From assembly GCF_900129025.1 (NCBI RefSeq), contig NZ_FQUM01000004.1, forward strand, positions 124,001 through 188,000: a stretch of 64,000 bases of DNA, in the 5' to 3' direction. The notes below the pieces were generated by a model. The model was not told the DNA's origin. It made no database searches and worked only from the letters and a program-made list of their open reading frames with translations. Below, in pieces: positions 45,040-54,350 of the stretch. Origin of the DNA: Mariniphaga anaerophila (lineage in GTDB: Bacteria; Bacteroidota; Bacteroidia; Bacteroidales; Prolixibacteraceae). The position numbers were made by a program, and so were the translations under genes. Numbering within the stretch: position 1 is the first letter of the stretch; every line of letters begins with the position of its first letter.

Positions 45040-45636
45040 TCATTCATACAAATCACGGTAGAACAAGTCTTTCGCTTCGATTTTCATTCCGGGATTGTGT
45101 CCCTGAATCGCAAAATGCCCGGCCTTGTATTCATCGTCCTCGTAGGTCATCACCTTCTTATTGTTAATCCAAAACGTAATTTTTCCTCCTACTGCTTTTA
45201 TTTTGTATGTGAACCATTCACCATCTTTTGTGAGAAGGTTGGTTGCTTTTCCGGTAGGAGTTCCGGGTTTCCAAAGCCAACCCGTGTGAGCATCCTGATT
45301 GTGGCAAATTTGTGCTTCGTACCCGCGAGGAAACCCGTCGGGATTATCTGCAGGGGGCACAGCTCTGAAATAAAAACCGCTGTTTGTTTTTTCGCCGGTG
45401 AGTCGAAACATCCCCTTAAACTCGAAATTGGAGGCAGTTGCGTCTGTATAAATATGCCCCATTCCACCTTCTCCGGTTAAAATTCCGTCATGAACTTCCC
45501 ATGTGGCATTGCCGCGGACAAACCAACCGGTTAAGTCGCTTCCGTTAAATAGCGAGATCCACTTCGATTTAGCAAATAAAGGATTTGAGCTTCCAAGGAT
45601 ACAACCAAGGACAAATATTAAGGCTGTTTTTTTCAT
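45040..45636 (-). CDS. DUF1080 / 3-keto-disaccharide hydrolase-domain protein
   Basis: A 198-residue exported protein, signal peptide ending PLFAKS. It is a single concanavalin-like jelly-roll domain of the DUF1080 type: WISLFNGSDLTGWFV at the start, WEVHDGILTGEGG, NSGFYFRAVP, and HFAIQGHNPGMKIEAKDLFYRDL at the end. Some family members are reported to hydrolyse 3-keto-disaccharides, others are uncharacterised. It is located between the AGE epimerase and the protein of uncertain family in the mannosidase cluster. Confidence 0.88.
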   Translation of the reverse strand: MKKTALIFVLGCILGSSNPLFAKSKWISLFNGSDLTGWFVRGNATWEVHDGILTGEGGMGHIYTDATASNFEFKGMFRLTGEKTNSGFYFRAVPPADNPDGFPRGYEAQICHNQDAHTGWLWKPGTPTGKATNLLTKDGEWFTYKIKAVGGKITFWINNKKVMTYEDDEYKAGHFAIQGHNPGMKIEAKDLFYRDLYE

Positions 45637-45664
45637 TTGATTTAGTTTTATGTTACTGAAAAAA

Positions 45665-46777
45665 TTATGAGTTTGATTTTAACTGATGATGCAACTCCAG
45701 CAAAAAATCGCGATTATCTGCTGTAAGATAATGCATTTCGCCGCCCATCCGGTTAAAAGTTTTGCAGTAGCGCAGGTAGTATGCCGGATTGTCCATAGGT
45801 GGTTCTCCATCTTTTGCCCAGTCCCAGTCCGATTCCGCCAAATCCACAATCAACATGTAATGATTATCAATATGCGTCCCGTACTGAATTTCAACATTCT
45901 GTGACATAGACAGCGACTTTTCGAAAATCATGGGCGACATAACTGCCGATCCAACAGAAAGATATACGCCATCTTCAAGGTTACTTACGCTTTTTGCGAA
46001 GTACAGAAAATCGTTTAACGCAGTGCGGCCAATGGCAGCACCGTGGTTCATCGGGTGATTGTAAATAATATCGTGCCCAAACATTGGGTGGCCGGTAAAA
46101 GGAATGCCCAGTGCAAAAGCATTGGCCTGTACCGCATACTTTTTATACGGGTGGGGAATTTCCATCCAGCCGGGGGTCAGATTAAACTGCCGGATGGCGC
46201 CGGCAAAATCGATGGCGCCGGCTGCAGTTGCAGGGTCGCTTTCCATTTTTTGTTTTGCATATTCATATAAAAACGAAGGCTCAGGAATTTCAAGTCCTTC
46301 GTTATGAATCATTTTACCAACGGACTCTCCATAGCCAAGCCCCTCAAAACCACCAACAATTAAAGCCAAATTGATATAAAAACCGGTATCGTCCCAAATT
46401 CCGAATTGTCCCAGGTTGACATTTTCGCGTACGTCTTCACTTGATTTTCCCTGGTAAGCAAACTCCCAATCGTGAATAATTCCGGCGCCATTTGTTGCTA
46501 AATGGGTAATCCAGCCTTCTTTCATTAAAGCTATCAACGTTGGCGCCATTCCATTTTTAATGGTGTGAGCCCCAAAAGTAAGCATCCGCGATTTGCCCAG
46601 TTCTTTCGCTTTCCTGATTCTGTCGGCCGTTTTTTTGATAAGCTGTTTGCCTTTCTCCGTTAAATTTTGTGGAGCCTGATTTACAGGAATATGATCGCGT
46701 TCGATATAAACCTTGTTTTTACGATCGGCCAGTCGCTTGACATCTAACTTTGTTCTGTCGAATTTTAAATGCGCCAT
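45665..46777 (-). CDS. Protein of uncertain family, faintly deoxyhypusine-synthase-like
   Basis: I do not recognise this 370-residue cytoplasmic protein with certainty. Visible conserved-looking segments are RMLTFGAHTIKNGMAPTLIALM (residues 63-84), THLATNGAGIIHDWEFAYQG (91-110), and SVGSAVMSPMIFEKSL near 285. The pattern of a Rossmann-like domain with a Thr-Asn-Gly-Ala-Gly loop faintly recalls deoxyhypusine synthase (its Thr-Ala-Gly-Gly loop), but the active-site lysine region is not evident. The gene is 4 bases downstream of the kinase/phosphatase fusion gene, so the two are tightly coupled and probably act in one pathway on a sugar phosphate or related compound. NAD binding is a guess. Confidence 0.45.
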   Translation of the reverse strand: MAHLKFDRTKLDVKRLADRKNKVYIERDHIPVNQAPQNLTEKGKQLIKKTADRIRKAKELGKSRMLTFGAHTIKNGMAPTLIALMKEGWITHLATNGAGIIHDWEFAYQGKSSEDVRENVNLGQFGIWDDTGFYINLALIVGGFEGLGYGESVGKMIHNEGLEIPEPSFLYEYAKQKMESDPATAAGAIDFAGAIRQFNLTPGWMEIPHPYKKYAVQANAFALGIPFTGHPMFGHDIIYNHPMNHGAAIGRTALNDFLYFAKSVSNLEDGVYLSVGSAVMSPMIFEKSLSMSQNVEIQYGTHIDNHYMLIVDLAESDWDWAKDGEPPMDNPAYYLRYCKTFNRMGGEMHYLTADNRDFLLELHHQLKSNS

Positions 46778-46781
46778 GAGT

Positions 46782-48686
46782 TTACGCTTGAATATTTAAC
46801 ACTTGTAACAATTTGGGCAACTGCGAAAAATCGGGAATAACAATATCCGCCCCTGCCTTAATCAACCGGGACCGTTTGCTTTCGTTCAGACTGTGGCGTT
46901 TTACTTCGTTGCTTGCAATTCCGATTGTAACTCCTCCCCTCTTGCGTGTCTCACGAATTTCCACCGGCCCGTCGCCAAACGCAGCGACCTGGCTGTTTCC
47001 TGCATCGCCAATATCATTCAGAATTCGGTCGAGCACCATCTTTTTAGCCTCCTTTGTTACATCGCCAACCGCACCGTATATACCACCTGTAAACAGATGA
47101 GCATACCCCAGAATACGAGCTTCGTTTTTTACGTCTTCTTCGTCGGTTCCGCTTGCCAGGTACAATGTTACACCGGCTTTATGTAATGTTTCGAGCAGTT
47201 TCACTGCATTCTTAAGAGTAACATCTTCCAGAGAAAGTTCGTTTCTTGAAAGTTTTGCTTCGCGTACACGAACCATTTTCAGCAAGTCGTCGTTATAAAT
47301 TTTCTTGTAGCCAAACTCATCCAAAATCTCGCTTTCGGGAACCAAATCAAATTCCTTCACCAAATCAACCAGTCCTTTCATTTGAACCAGAGTTTGTATG
47401 CCGGTTGTTTTGTCAATAAAATCAACAACACGGTTCTGAACTTTATGATACAGCGCTTCATCCGCATCCTGAAAATGCTCCCCGAGAATTGCTTTCATCA
47501 TCATTGGTTGCATGATGTGTTCCCAGCCTTCGCGCAGAGTTGAAATCGTGCCGTCGTGGTCGAAAATTGCATGGCTGATATTCAGTTTATCCGGCCATTC
47601 ATTTACTATTTCAATTTCAGTATCCTCAAAATAAATGGCGTGGCGTGTATCTTCAGCCAGTTCCGGGCTATACACATAATCCGGGTCGGTCCCGATACTC
47701 ATAATTTCTTCCGGCGATGCAGTTCCGGTTTGGAAAAGTTTCTGAACAGTAACACCTGCAACATAAGAACCAATTTCGGCGGCATCTTTCATTGTATAAC
47801 CGGCAGCCAGAGCCGATGCAGCACCGGCCAGGTAACTGTCTCCGGCACCAACCGTGTCCACTTTCGATATTATCATTAAACCGTAAATATCGGTAACACC
47901 GTTCTCATCAACCACAACAGACCCTCGCGAGCCACGTGTGATAAACATTGGTTTCCCAAACTTTTCATAAAGAAAAAGCGCAGCTTCTTTTACTTCAGAA
48001 TACAACACCACATCGGTGGCATCTTTTTCCAATCCAAACAAACGGGCGGCTTCTGTATCATTCATTTTACGATAAGCTCCGTCGTAAAAATCGTTGTAGT
48101 TACGGCTGTCCACGATAAATATTTTTTCTGGAAAACTTTGGATTACTTTTACCAGTTCCTGTTTAAAATATTCGGTGTGAATGCCAGACAAAACCTGTTG
48201 GTTTATAATAATTACATCTACTTCAGGAACTATATTCTTTAATTTCTGAATCAGTAGATCAGCCGTTTCAACAGAAAGATGGTTGTAGTTTCCAAAGTCG
48301 ATGCGTCCCTCTTCAAAGTCGCCCACATAAGGTTTAGTGTAAACATGTGTTGACCAATCCTCTTCCTGAACCAGCAAATTATCCGGGTTAATTCCGTTCT
48401 TCTGCATAATTTTCACCATCTCTGTACCGTACGGGTCACTGCCAATTACGCCAAATGCGCGCACATCCTGCACTCCCATTGCAGTCAGATTGTTGGTTAC
48501 ATTTCCTGCTCCGCCCAATGAATAACGCTGTTCGCGAACAGGGCGGGTTTTCTGCCCGGTTTCAATGGAAATCTCACTTTTTGACTCGTCAATAAACCAG
48601 TAGGCATCCAAACAAAAATCACCCACCACGGCTATTTTTACCTTATTTATGTCACTTAATACTTTTTGTAGTTGCTCTTTATTCAT
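46782..48686 (-). CDS. Fusion protein: HldE-like PfkB sugar kinase plus HAD phosphatase
   Basis: A 634-residue cytoplasmic two-domain protein. Residues 1-330 are a PfkB/ribokinase-family kinase closest in motif pattern to the kinase half of HldE (heptose 7-phosphate kinase): AVVGDFCLDAYWF, SLGGAGNVTNNL (56-67) and DTVGAGDSYLAG with catalytic Asp283. Residues 370-634 are a HAD phosphatase: FDHDGT (nucleophile Asp376, acid Asp378), ASGTDEE (511-517), a motif III lysine near 548, and AFGDGPVE (569-576). HldE normally carries a nucleotidyltransferase domain, not a phosphatase, in this place. With the GmhA-like isomerase at 53693 it mirrors the isomerase-kinase-phosphatase logic of heptose 1-phosphate formation, in a single polypeptide. 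It is unclear which sugar is used. Confidence 0.85.
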   Translation of the reverse strand: MNKEQLQKVLSDINKVKIAVVGDFCLDAYWFIDESKSEISIETGQKTRPVREQRYSLGGAGNVTNNLTAMGVQDVRAFGVIGSDPYGTEMVKIMQKNGINPDNLLVQEEDWSTHVYTKPYVGDFEEGRIDFGNYNHLSVETADLLIQKLKNIVPEVDVIIINQQVLSGIHTEYFKQELVKVIQSFPEKIFIVDSRNYNDFYDGAYRKMNDTEAARLFGLEKDATDVVLYSEVKEAALFLYEKFGKPMFITRGSRGSVVVDENGVTDIYGLMIISKVDTVGAGDSYLAGAASALAAGYTMKDAAEIGSYVAGVTVQKLFQTGTASPEEIMSIGTDPDYVYSPELAEDTRHAIYFEDTEIEIVNEWPDKLNISHAIFDHDGTISTLREGWEHIMQPMMMKAILGEHFQDADEALYHKVQNRVVDFIDKTTGIQTLVQMKGLVDLVKEFDLVPESEILDEFGYKKIYNDDLLKMVRVREAKLSRNELSLEDVTLKNAVKLLETLHKAGVTLYLASGTDEEDVKNEARILGYAHLFTGGIYGAVGDVTKEAKKMVLDRILNDIGDAGNSQVAAFGDGPVEIRETRKRGGVTIGIASNEVKRHSLNESKRSRLIKAGADIVIPDFSQLPKLLQVLNIQA

Positions 48687-48711
48687 GTCAAAAATATTTC
48701 AATTTCTAATT

Positions 48712-51051
48712 TTAATTAGTTGTCATTGACGGAGGTGAATCTTTCAATTTTATTCCCCAGCTTTTATTGGGTTCAGTCCCCATTTCGAATACGAGGGAAC
48801 TTCCATTTCTAATTTCATCATGACTAAACCATGTCTTACTCAACTGGTTTCCTCCGATCGTTGCCGATTGAATGTATTTATTATCCTTTGAATTATTGTT
48901 TGCTTCGATTATGAATTCAGATGCATTGTAATATTTATCATTCAAATGAATAACAACTTTACTGAATTCGGGGCTACCAATTGCATACACGTTTTGCCCG
49001 GGTGCAACCGGATAAAATCCCATGGAACTCAATACGTACCACGCCGACATTTGCCCCATATCTTCGTTTCCACACAAGCCATCAGGGCCGGAGTGATAAA
49101 GATCATCCATCACTTTCCTGGCCAATTCCTGTGTTTTCCACGGAGCGCCGGCATAATCATACAGGTACAAAGTATGATGGCTGGGCTCATTCCCATGTGC
49201 ATATTGCCCTATTAACCCTGTCACATCTGAAACGCTTTCCTGAACTTCGGAACTCATGGTGAAAAGCGTGTCCAGCTTATTAATTAAGTTCGATCTTCCG
49301 CCTTCGAAATCTATCAGCCCCTGAACATCGTGAGGAACAAACCAAGTGTATTGCCAGGCATTTGCTTCGGTATAATGCCTTTCATCTCCATGCCCCACGA
49401 AAGTGGGATTAAAAGGTGAAAGCCACTTGCCATCGCTGTCTTTCGGGCGAGCCAAACCGGTTTCTGCATCCATTACATTTTTATAATTAGCTGCCCGTTG
49501 CATAAACAATTTGTAATCGTCTTCTTTACCCAGCGCCTTTGCAAGCAGTGCCACACACCAGTCGTTGTAAGCATACTCCAGTGTTCTCGACACCGACTCC
49601 CTTACTTTGTCATACGGTAAATAACCCAAATCCATATAATAACTCAACCCGATTCTTCCTTTGGAACGGTGCTCAGCCGGAGGAGTTTCCATGGCGTTTT
49701 TCCGAACTGCTTCGTATGCTTTTTCAACATCAAAATCGGCAATTCCTTTTTGATAAGCATCTGCAATGGCAGCCACCGGATGATCCCCAATCATATCATT
49801 GGTGTAACTGTTTCCAAATTGCTGCGGTGTTGGCAGCCAGCCTCCCTGTTCAAACTGGGCCAGCATAGTACGAATGGCATTTATATTTCTTTGCGGTTCA
49901 ACAAGTGTGAGTAATGGCATTTCTGCACGGTGAGTATCCCACAAAGAAAAATCGCTTAAGTAAGTAAAATCTTCCGCCGTGTGAACCTGTCCATCCAATC
50001 CCACATATTTTCCATCAACATCGCTAAAAATTGCCGGAAACAACAACGAATGATAAAGTGCAGAATAAAACGTAACCTTTTTATTCCGATTGTAAACCTC
50101 ATCATTCGCTTCTGGAGTTTCGATTTCAATTTTACTTAGAGCCGTATTCCATTTTTGTTTTGCCTGTTCTTTAATTTCGTCAAAATTCCATCCGGGTATT
50201 TCAGTGTCAAGATTCAGACGGGCCTGTTCAATACTTGTATAAGAGATGCCCACTTTAACTTCAATTATTTCATTTTCAGAAGTTTCATAATCAACATACG
50301 CACCAATATATTTTCCCGCGTCCTCTTTTGAACCTTTTTTGATGTTTTCTTCGTTCCATGTTCCGCTGGCCTTAAAGGGTTTGCTGAACCTGGCACAGAA
50401 ATAAACATTTTTATGCTTTACAAAACCGTGCGATGCCCGATGCCCCACAATTTCGGTGTCACTAACAATTTCAATCTCACTTCCTACCCTATAATTATTT
50501 CGGATTCCATGTCCTCCATCAACCAATATATGCGTATTGTCCGATTCGGGGAATCTATATCGATGAAAACCGGCACGTTCCGAAACGGTTAATTCAGCTT
50601 TCACCGAATAGTCTTTTAATATTACGGAATAATACCCGGGAGAAGCCGTTTCTTCATTGTGAGAGAAACGGGAACGATAACCTTCATCAGGATTTTCCTT
50701 GCTCCCGGGAACGACTTTTACATCGCCGGTTATTGGCATTAGCAAAACATCGCCCCAGTCGCCAGCGCCCATTCCGCTTCGGTGCAAATGGCTAAATCCC
50801 ATCACAGAATTATCGCTGTAATGGTAACCAGAGCACCAGTCCCAGCCTTCGGTTCCCGTATCGAGGCTCAACTGAACCATCCCCCCGGGAAGCGCAGCCC
50901 CCGGAAAAGTGTGCCCGTGATAATCCGTTCCAATCATCGGACTCACGTAATCAACATAACTGACAGCAGCTTCTTCTTTCCCCGGCACACAAGCAATTCC
51001 GAAAAACATTGTAAATGCCCAAACAACTATTATTCTAATATTTTGATTCAT
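48712..51051 (-). CDS. GH92 family alpha-mannosidase lipoprotein (canonical)
   Basis: A 779-residue lipoprotein from the ATG at 51051 (Cys21, FGIAC). A 790-residue frame from 51084 lacks a proper signal and is rejected. GH92 motifs are intact: SPMIGTDYHGHTFPGAALPGGMVQ, GFSHLHRSGMG near residue 85, and CGNEDMGQMSAWYVLSSMGFYPVAPG near residue 660, which holds the calcium/catalytic acidic residues. GH92 enzymes are calcium-dependent exo-alpha-mannosidases, and some cleave mannosyl phosphodiesters. It lies 36 bases after the GH38 gene and is clearly in the same operon. Substrate is likely N-glycan or mannan from algae or other eukaryotes. Confidence 0.95.
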   Translation of the reverse strand: MNQNIRIIVVWAFTMFFGIACVPGKEEAAVSYVDYVSPMIGTDYHGHTFPGAALPGGMVQLSLDTGTEGWDWCSGYHYSDNSVMGFSHLHRSGMGAGDWGDVLLMPITGDVKVVPGSKENPDEGYRSRFSHNEETASPGYYSVILKDYSVKAELTVSERAGFHRYRFPESDNTHILVDGGHGIRNNYRVGSEIEIVSDTEIVGHRASHGFVKHKNVYFCARFSKPFKASGTWNEENIKKGSKEDAGKYIGAYVDYETSENEIIEVKVGISYTSIEQARLNLDTEIPGWNFDEIKEQAKQKWNTALSKIEIETPEANDEVYNRNKKVTFYSALYHSLLFPAIFSDVDGKYVGLDGQVHTAEDFTYLSDFSLWDTHRAEMPLLTLVEPQRNINAIRTMLAQFEQGGWLPTPQQFGNSYTNDMIGDHPVAAIADAYQKGIADFDVEKAYEAVRKNAMETPPAEHRSKGRIGLSYYMDLGYLPYDKVRESVSRTLEYAYNDWCVALLAKALGKEDDYKLFMQRAANYKNVMDAETGLARPKDSDGKWLSPFNPTFVGHGDERHYTEANAWQYTWFVPHDVQGLIDFEGGRSNLINKLDTLFTMSSEVQESVSDVTGLIGQYAHGNEPSHHTLYLYDYAGAPWKTQELARKVMDDLYHSGPDGLCGNEDMGQMSAWYVLSSMGFYPVAPGQNVYAIGSPEFSKVVIHLNDKYYNASEFIIEANNNSKDNKYIQSATIGGNQLSKTWFSHDEIRNGSSLVFEMGTEPNKSWGIKLKDSPPSMTTN

Positions 51052-51086
51052 TTTAATTGATTTAGTATTTTTTCTTCTATACAAAA

Positions 51087-53654
51087 TCAGACTTCTTCCA
51101 GCACATTCGTTTCCACGATCTTTCCTGAACTGGTATCCATCCTCAACGTTTTAATTTCGCATGGTCTGAAACTACCTTGCCAAGTTGTGTTTGCAAACAG
51201 TAAGTCTAATGAGGCATTTGTTTGTTCTCCGGAAGTTTCCACGCAACGAATAATAACATCGTTATTATCTTCTGCCTGTTTGATGGATGAAACAATTACA
51301 TTCGGTTTATCGATCGACAGCAATGATTTGGTTTTAGGAAGTTTACCACCATGAATTCCCTGATAAATACAAACGGGTTGTGCTATAAAATCCTCAGCAA
51401 TCCTGGTAATTCTATTCTCCTTCCACGAATTGCTATGCGGAACAAGCAACATTCGAAAAGTATGGATTCCCTGATCCATCCATTGGTAAGCATTTTCCAA
51501 ATGCAGTTCTTTTGGCCGATGATGCGCAAAAACAGCAGAACGTGCCACCGAAATACGCATGTCGTTTCCGATTACATTATATCCATACTTTGCGTCATTA
51601 ATTACAGTTAATCCGTACGTTTTTCCATTTTGTATTCCGGTGACATCAATCCAGCGTTGCCCAGGATTTTCATCGCCATTGTTATCGCGTGCTGTAAATC
51701 CGTATGGCACTTCATACGTCGCTTCCGGTGATTCAACATTTACCGGGAACGAAAATTTCAGCATTTTCAATTGTTCATGCCAATCGAGTGAAACATCAGC
51801 TTCAATATTTTTTGATCCCTTGGTAAGAGACCAGTCGATTGTTAGAGTAGAATTTCCATACGTGGAAACAACCCTGACTACACTCTTTACTGGCCCGTTC
51901 AGAATAACTCTAACATTTGCATTTCCAAAAGCACCAATTTCATCAGAAAAAGCTTTTACATCGTGGCTCCACGTGTCGCTCGGATCGTCTATAACTACAG
52001 CTTTACATCCACTTTTACTTCCAGCAAAAACTTCATTCCCGGCTTGCTTATCGATAATGCCAATTTCACCATTTTCAGAGAAGCTTATCTTGTAGAACTC
52101 ATTTTCAAGCGTATTATTAACGGCAATCACCCCATTTTTTACGGTAGGAGATTCGGCATCAAAAAGCCTTATTTGACGATAGCCAAATGCAGGAAGGGAA
52201 ACTTCTGTAATCAGTTTTTTACGGCTTCCCGTTTCAGTAGTCCCTGCTGCCCATTGATGCGGCAAAGCTTTTCCATTTTCGTCTTCAACTCTTGAAGATT
52301 TATGCCTGTCGTTCCAGTTAAAATCATACTCAACAGTCTTTTTTATTTCCCACGCATGTGGATTAAAAACTACCAGATATTCAGAATCGGGATCTTCTGA
52401 TGCAATTTGCCATTCCAATTTTTGAATAGCTTTGTATGTTGCTTGATGCGCTATATCCATTGCAAAACCATACCCTTCTTTTGCACTGGCAGAATGTTCG
52501 GGGAGCGACGTACCTGCCAAACTATCGTGAAACTGGAGGAACAGAACTCTCTGCCAGGCTGAAGAAAACTCATTCTTTGGATATTTTGCTCCCCACACGA
52601 CGTTGCCTAATGCAGTCAGTTTTTCAGCAGTAATCAGCGCTGCTTCCGTTTGGCGATTGCCCTTCTTAATTTCGATTTCAGCAGTGTAACAACCCTGTGC
52701 ATGATGCTGCAAATCTTCTGTAACTGTTGGCAAATCAGAATTCTTCTTTTCTATTTCATCGAAATAACGATCCATCGTACTAAAAAATACTTTGGGAGAC
52801 CCCTCCTCTGCTTTCAAATTTTCAATTGACTTAATATTTTCTTTTGTTGCTCCACCGCCATGATCTCCTGCACCGTAAAACGCCATAAAACTTTTCACCG
52901 GTTCATTTTGAACACGCTCCAATATTTGTTCAACACGCCGATTTACAGGTTGTGTTTCATTATAACTAATGGGAATTCTATAAGTCAGAACCTTTGAGCC
53001 ATCGGGGCTTTTCCACCAAAACAAGTTAGCTGGAATATCTTTTTCGTTGGGGCCAGGACGCATAAAAACATAACGTTTCATCCCCTGCTGATTCAATATT
53101 TGAGGCAGAGTGCCAGCATGACCGAATGAATCAGGGTTAAATCCAATATTAGCTTTTCTTCCGAATAACCGTTCAAACGTTTTTTGTCCGTAAAGTCCCT
53201 GTCTCACCATGGCTTCTCCTCCAGGAATATTTACATCAGGTTCGACCCACCATCCCCCAACAATATTCCAACGTCCTTCATCTACTCGCCTTTTTATTTC
53301 TTTTATCATCTCTGGATCATTCTCTGCAACCCACTCATAAAATAAAGCAGAACTTGCAACAAACGTAAAATCCTGAGTTTCTTTCATTCTTTCCAGATTG
53401 GAACGAAAAGTACTATGCACTATGGACATACCTTCATGCCATGGCCACAACCACACCGGGTCTATATGCCCATGACCAATCATGTGAAAACGAAAATTCG
53501 AAGCATTGATGGGCCACATGCAATGCCTATCAGTAATTCTGGGAAAAAAAGTTTTCACCGGAGCAAATACCACCGCAGAGGTTCCGGCTACCGTTTTATT
53601 TATAAAATCTCGCCGTGAAAGTGAAGATTCATTTATTGATGATGTCTTTTCCAT
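51087..53654 (-). CDS. GH38 family alpha-mannosidase with Tat signal
   Basis: An 855-residue enzyme. The N-terminus has a twin-arginine motif (SRRDFINK, residues 13-20) and a hydrophobic stretch, so it is exported folded. The GH38 catalytic domain shows the zinc motif GHGHIDPVW (His63, Asp65) and the nucleophile motif GFNPDSFGHAG (Asp175). Further family segments are GAGDHGGGAT near residue 261 and the C-terminal beta-sandwich domains (residues 450-855). It removes alpha-linked mannose. It is followed by GH92 and preceded by the GmhA-like and ROK genes on the same strand. Tat export fits cofactor-metal loading in the cytoplasm. GH38 enzymes of bacteria are often cytosolic, so this location is notable. 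Confidence 0.93.
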   Translation of the reverse strand: MEKTSSINESSLSRRDFINKTVAGTSAVVFAPVKTFFPRITDRHCMWPINASNFRFHMIGHGHIDPVWLWPWHEGMSIVHSTFRSNLERMKETQDFTFVASSALFYEWVAENDPEMIKEIKRRVDEGRWNIVGGWWVEPDVNIPGGEAMVRQGLYGQKTFERLFGRKANIGFNPDSFGHAGTLPQILNQQGMKRYVFMRPGPNEKDIPANLFWWKSPDGSKVLTYRIPISYNETQPVNRRVEQILERVQNEPVKSFMAFYGAGDHGGGATKENIKSIENLKAEEGSPKVFFSTMDRYFDEIEKKNSDLPTVTEDLQHHAQGCYTAEIEIKKGNRQTEAALITAEKLTALGNVVWGAKYPKNEFSSAWQRVLFLQFHDSLAGTSLPEHSASAKEGYGFAMDIAHQATYKAIQKLEWQIASEDPDSEYLVVFNPHAWEIKKTVEYDFNWNDRHKSSRVEDENGKALPHQWAAGTTETGSRKKLITEVSLPAFGYRQIRLFDAESPTVKNGVIAVNNTLENEFYKISFSENGEIGIIDKQAGNEVFAGSKSGCKAVVIDDPSDTWSHDVKAFSDEIGAFGNANVRVILNGPVKSVVRVVSTYGNSTLTIDWSLTKGSKNIEADVSLDWHEQLKMLKFSFPVNVESPEATYEVPYGFTARDNNGDENPGQRWIDVTGIQNGKTYGLTVINDAKYGYNVIGNDMRISVARSAVFAHHRPKELHLENAYQWMDQGIHTFRMLLVPHSNSWKENRITRIAEDFIAQPVCIYQGIHGGKLPKTKSLLSIDKPNVIVSSIKQAEDNNDVIIRCVETSGEQTNASLDLLFANTTWQGSFRPCEIKTLRMDTSSGKIVETNVLEEV

Positions 53655-53692
53655 AATATTGATAGTTTTATTGTTTACTCGTGTATTCAGTA

Positions 53693-54337
53693 TTATTTTC
53701 TGCCAAACATCTCACATTCGACAATCATACAGATTGCATGGTACACCGGCAGATGCAATTCCTGCACATATGCTGTTCGCTTTTCGGGAACATTAATCAG
53801 CACATCGCAAAAATCTTTCATTTTACCCCCCGTTTCTCCGGTCAGTCCGATAGTAATCAGTCCTTTGGCTTTGGCTACAATTAAAGCATCAACCACATTT
53901 TTTGAGTTTCCAGACGTACTCAAACCAATGAGAACATCTCCCTTGTTTCCCAAGCCTGTGACTTGCTGGGCAAATACCACGTCACTATTTATATCGTTTG
54001 CAATTGCTGTTGTCAAAGCGGTATGGGCAGATAACGAAACGGCAGGTAATCCCTGTTGCAGTTTTTCAGATAACATGTCTCCTCGTTCCGGCGAAATCTC
54101 TTTTATTTTTTTCTGCAAATCAGGATTTAACGGACGGTGACCTTCAAAACTTTTCATTAATTCGCCAACAATATGATCGGCGTCAGAACTGCTTCCCCCG
54201 TTTCCACAAGCCAATACTTTTCCTCCGTTTCTAAACGAATTGATTATAATTTCTGCGGACTCTTCTATTTTTCCTTCCAGAGGACTTAGAGTGCTGTAAC
54301 GATTTAGCAATTGTTGCAAAATTTTACTACTGCTCAT
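53693..54337 (-). CDS. gmhA: SIS-domain isomerase, GmhA-like (sedoheptulose 7-phosphate isomerase type)
   Basis: A 214-residue cytoplasmic sugar-phosphate isomerase of the GmhA type: GNGGSSSDADHIVGEL (45-60), GLSTSGNSKNVVDAL near residue 128, TGETGGKMKDFCD, and VQELHLPVYHAICMIVE near the C-terminus. GmhA converts sedoheptulose 7-phosphate to D-glycero-D-manno-heptose 7-phosphate. Its place in the mannosidase cluster, next to ROK kinase and upstream of the kinase/phosphatase fusion, suggests a catabolic or special sugar role; the symbol is by family. It lies 13 bases downstream of the ROK gene. Confidence 0.82.
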   Translation of the reverse strand: MSSSKILQQLLNRYSTLSPLEGKIEESAEIIINSFRNGGKVLACGNGGSSSDADHIVGELMKSFEGHRPLNPDLQKKIKEISPERGDMLSEKLQQGLPAVSLSAHTALTTAIANDINSDVVFAQQVTGLGNKGDVLIGLSTSGNSKNVVDALIVAKAKGLITIGLTGETGGKMKDFCDVLINVPEKRTAYVQELHLPVYHAICMIVECEMFGRK

Positions 54338-54350
54338 TTATTTCTTATTT

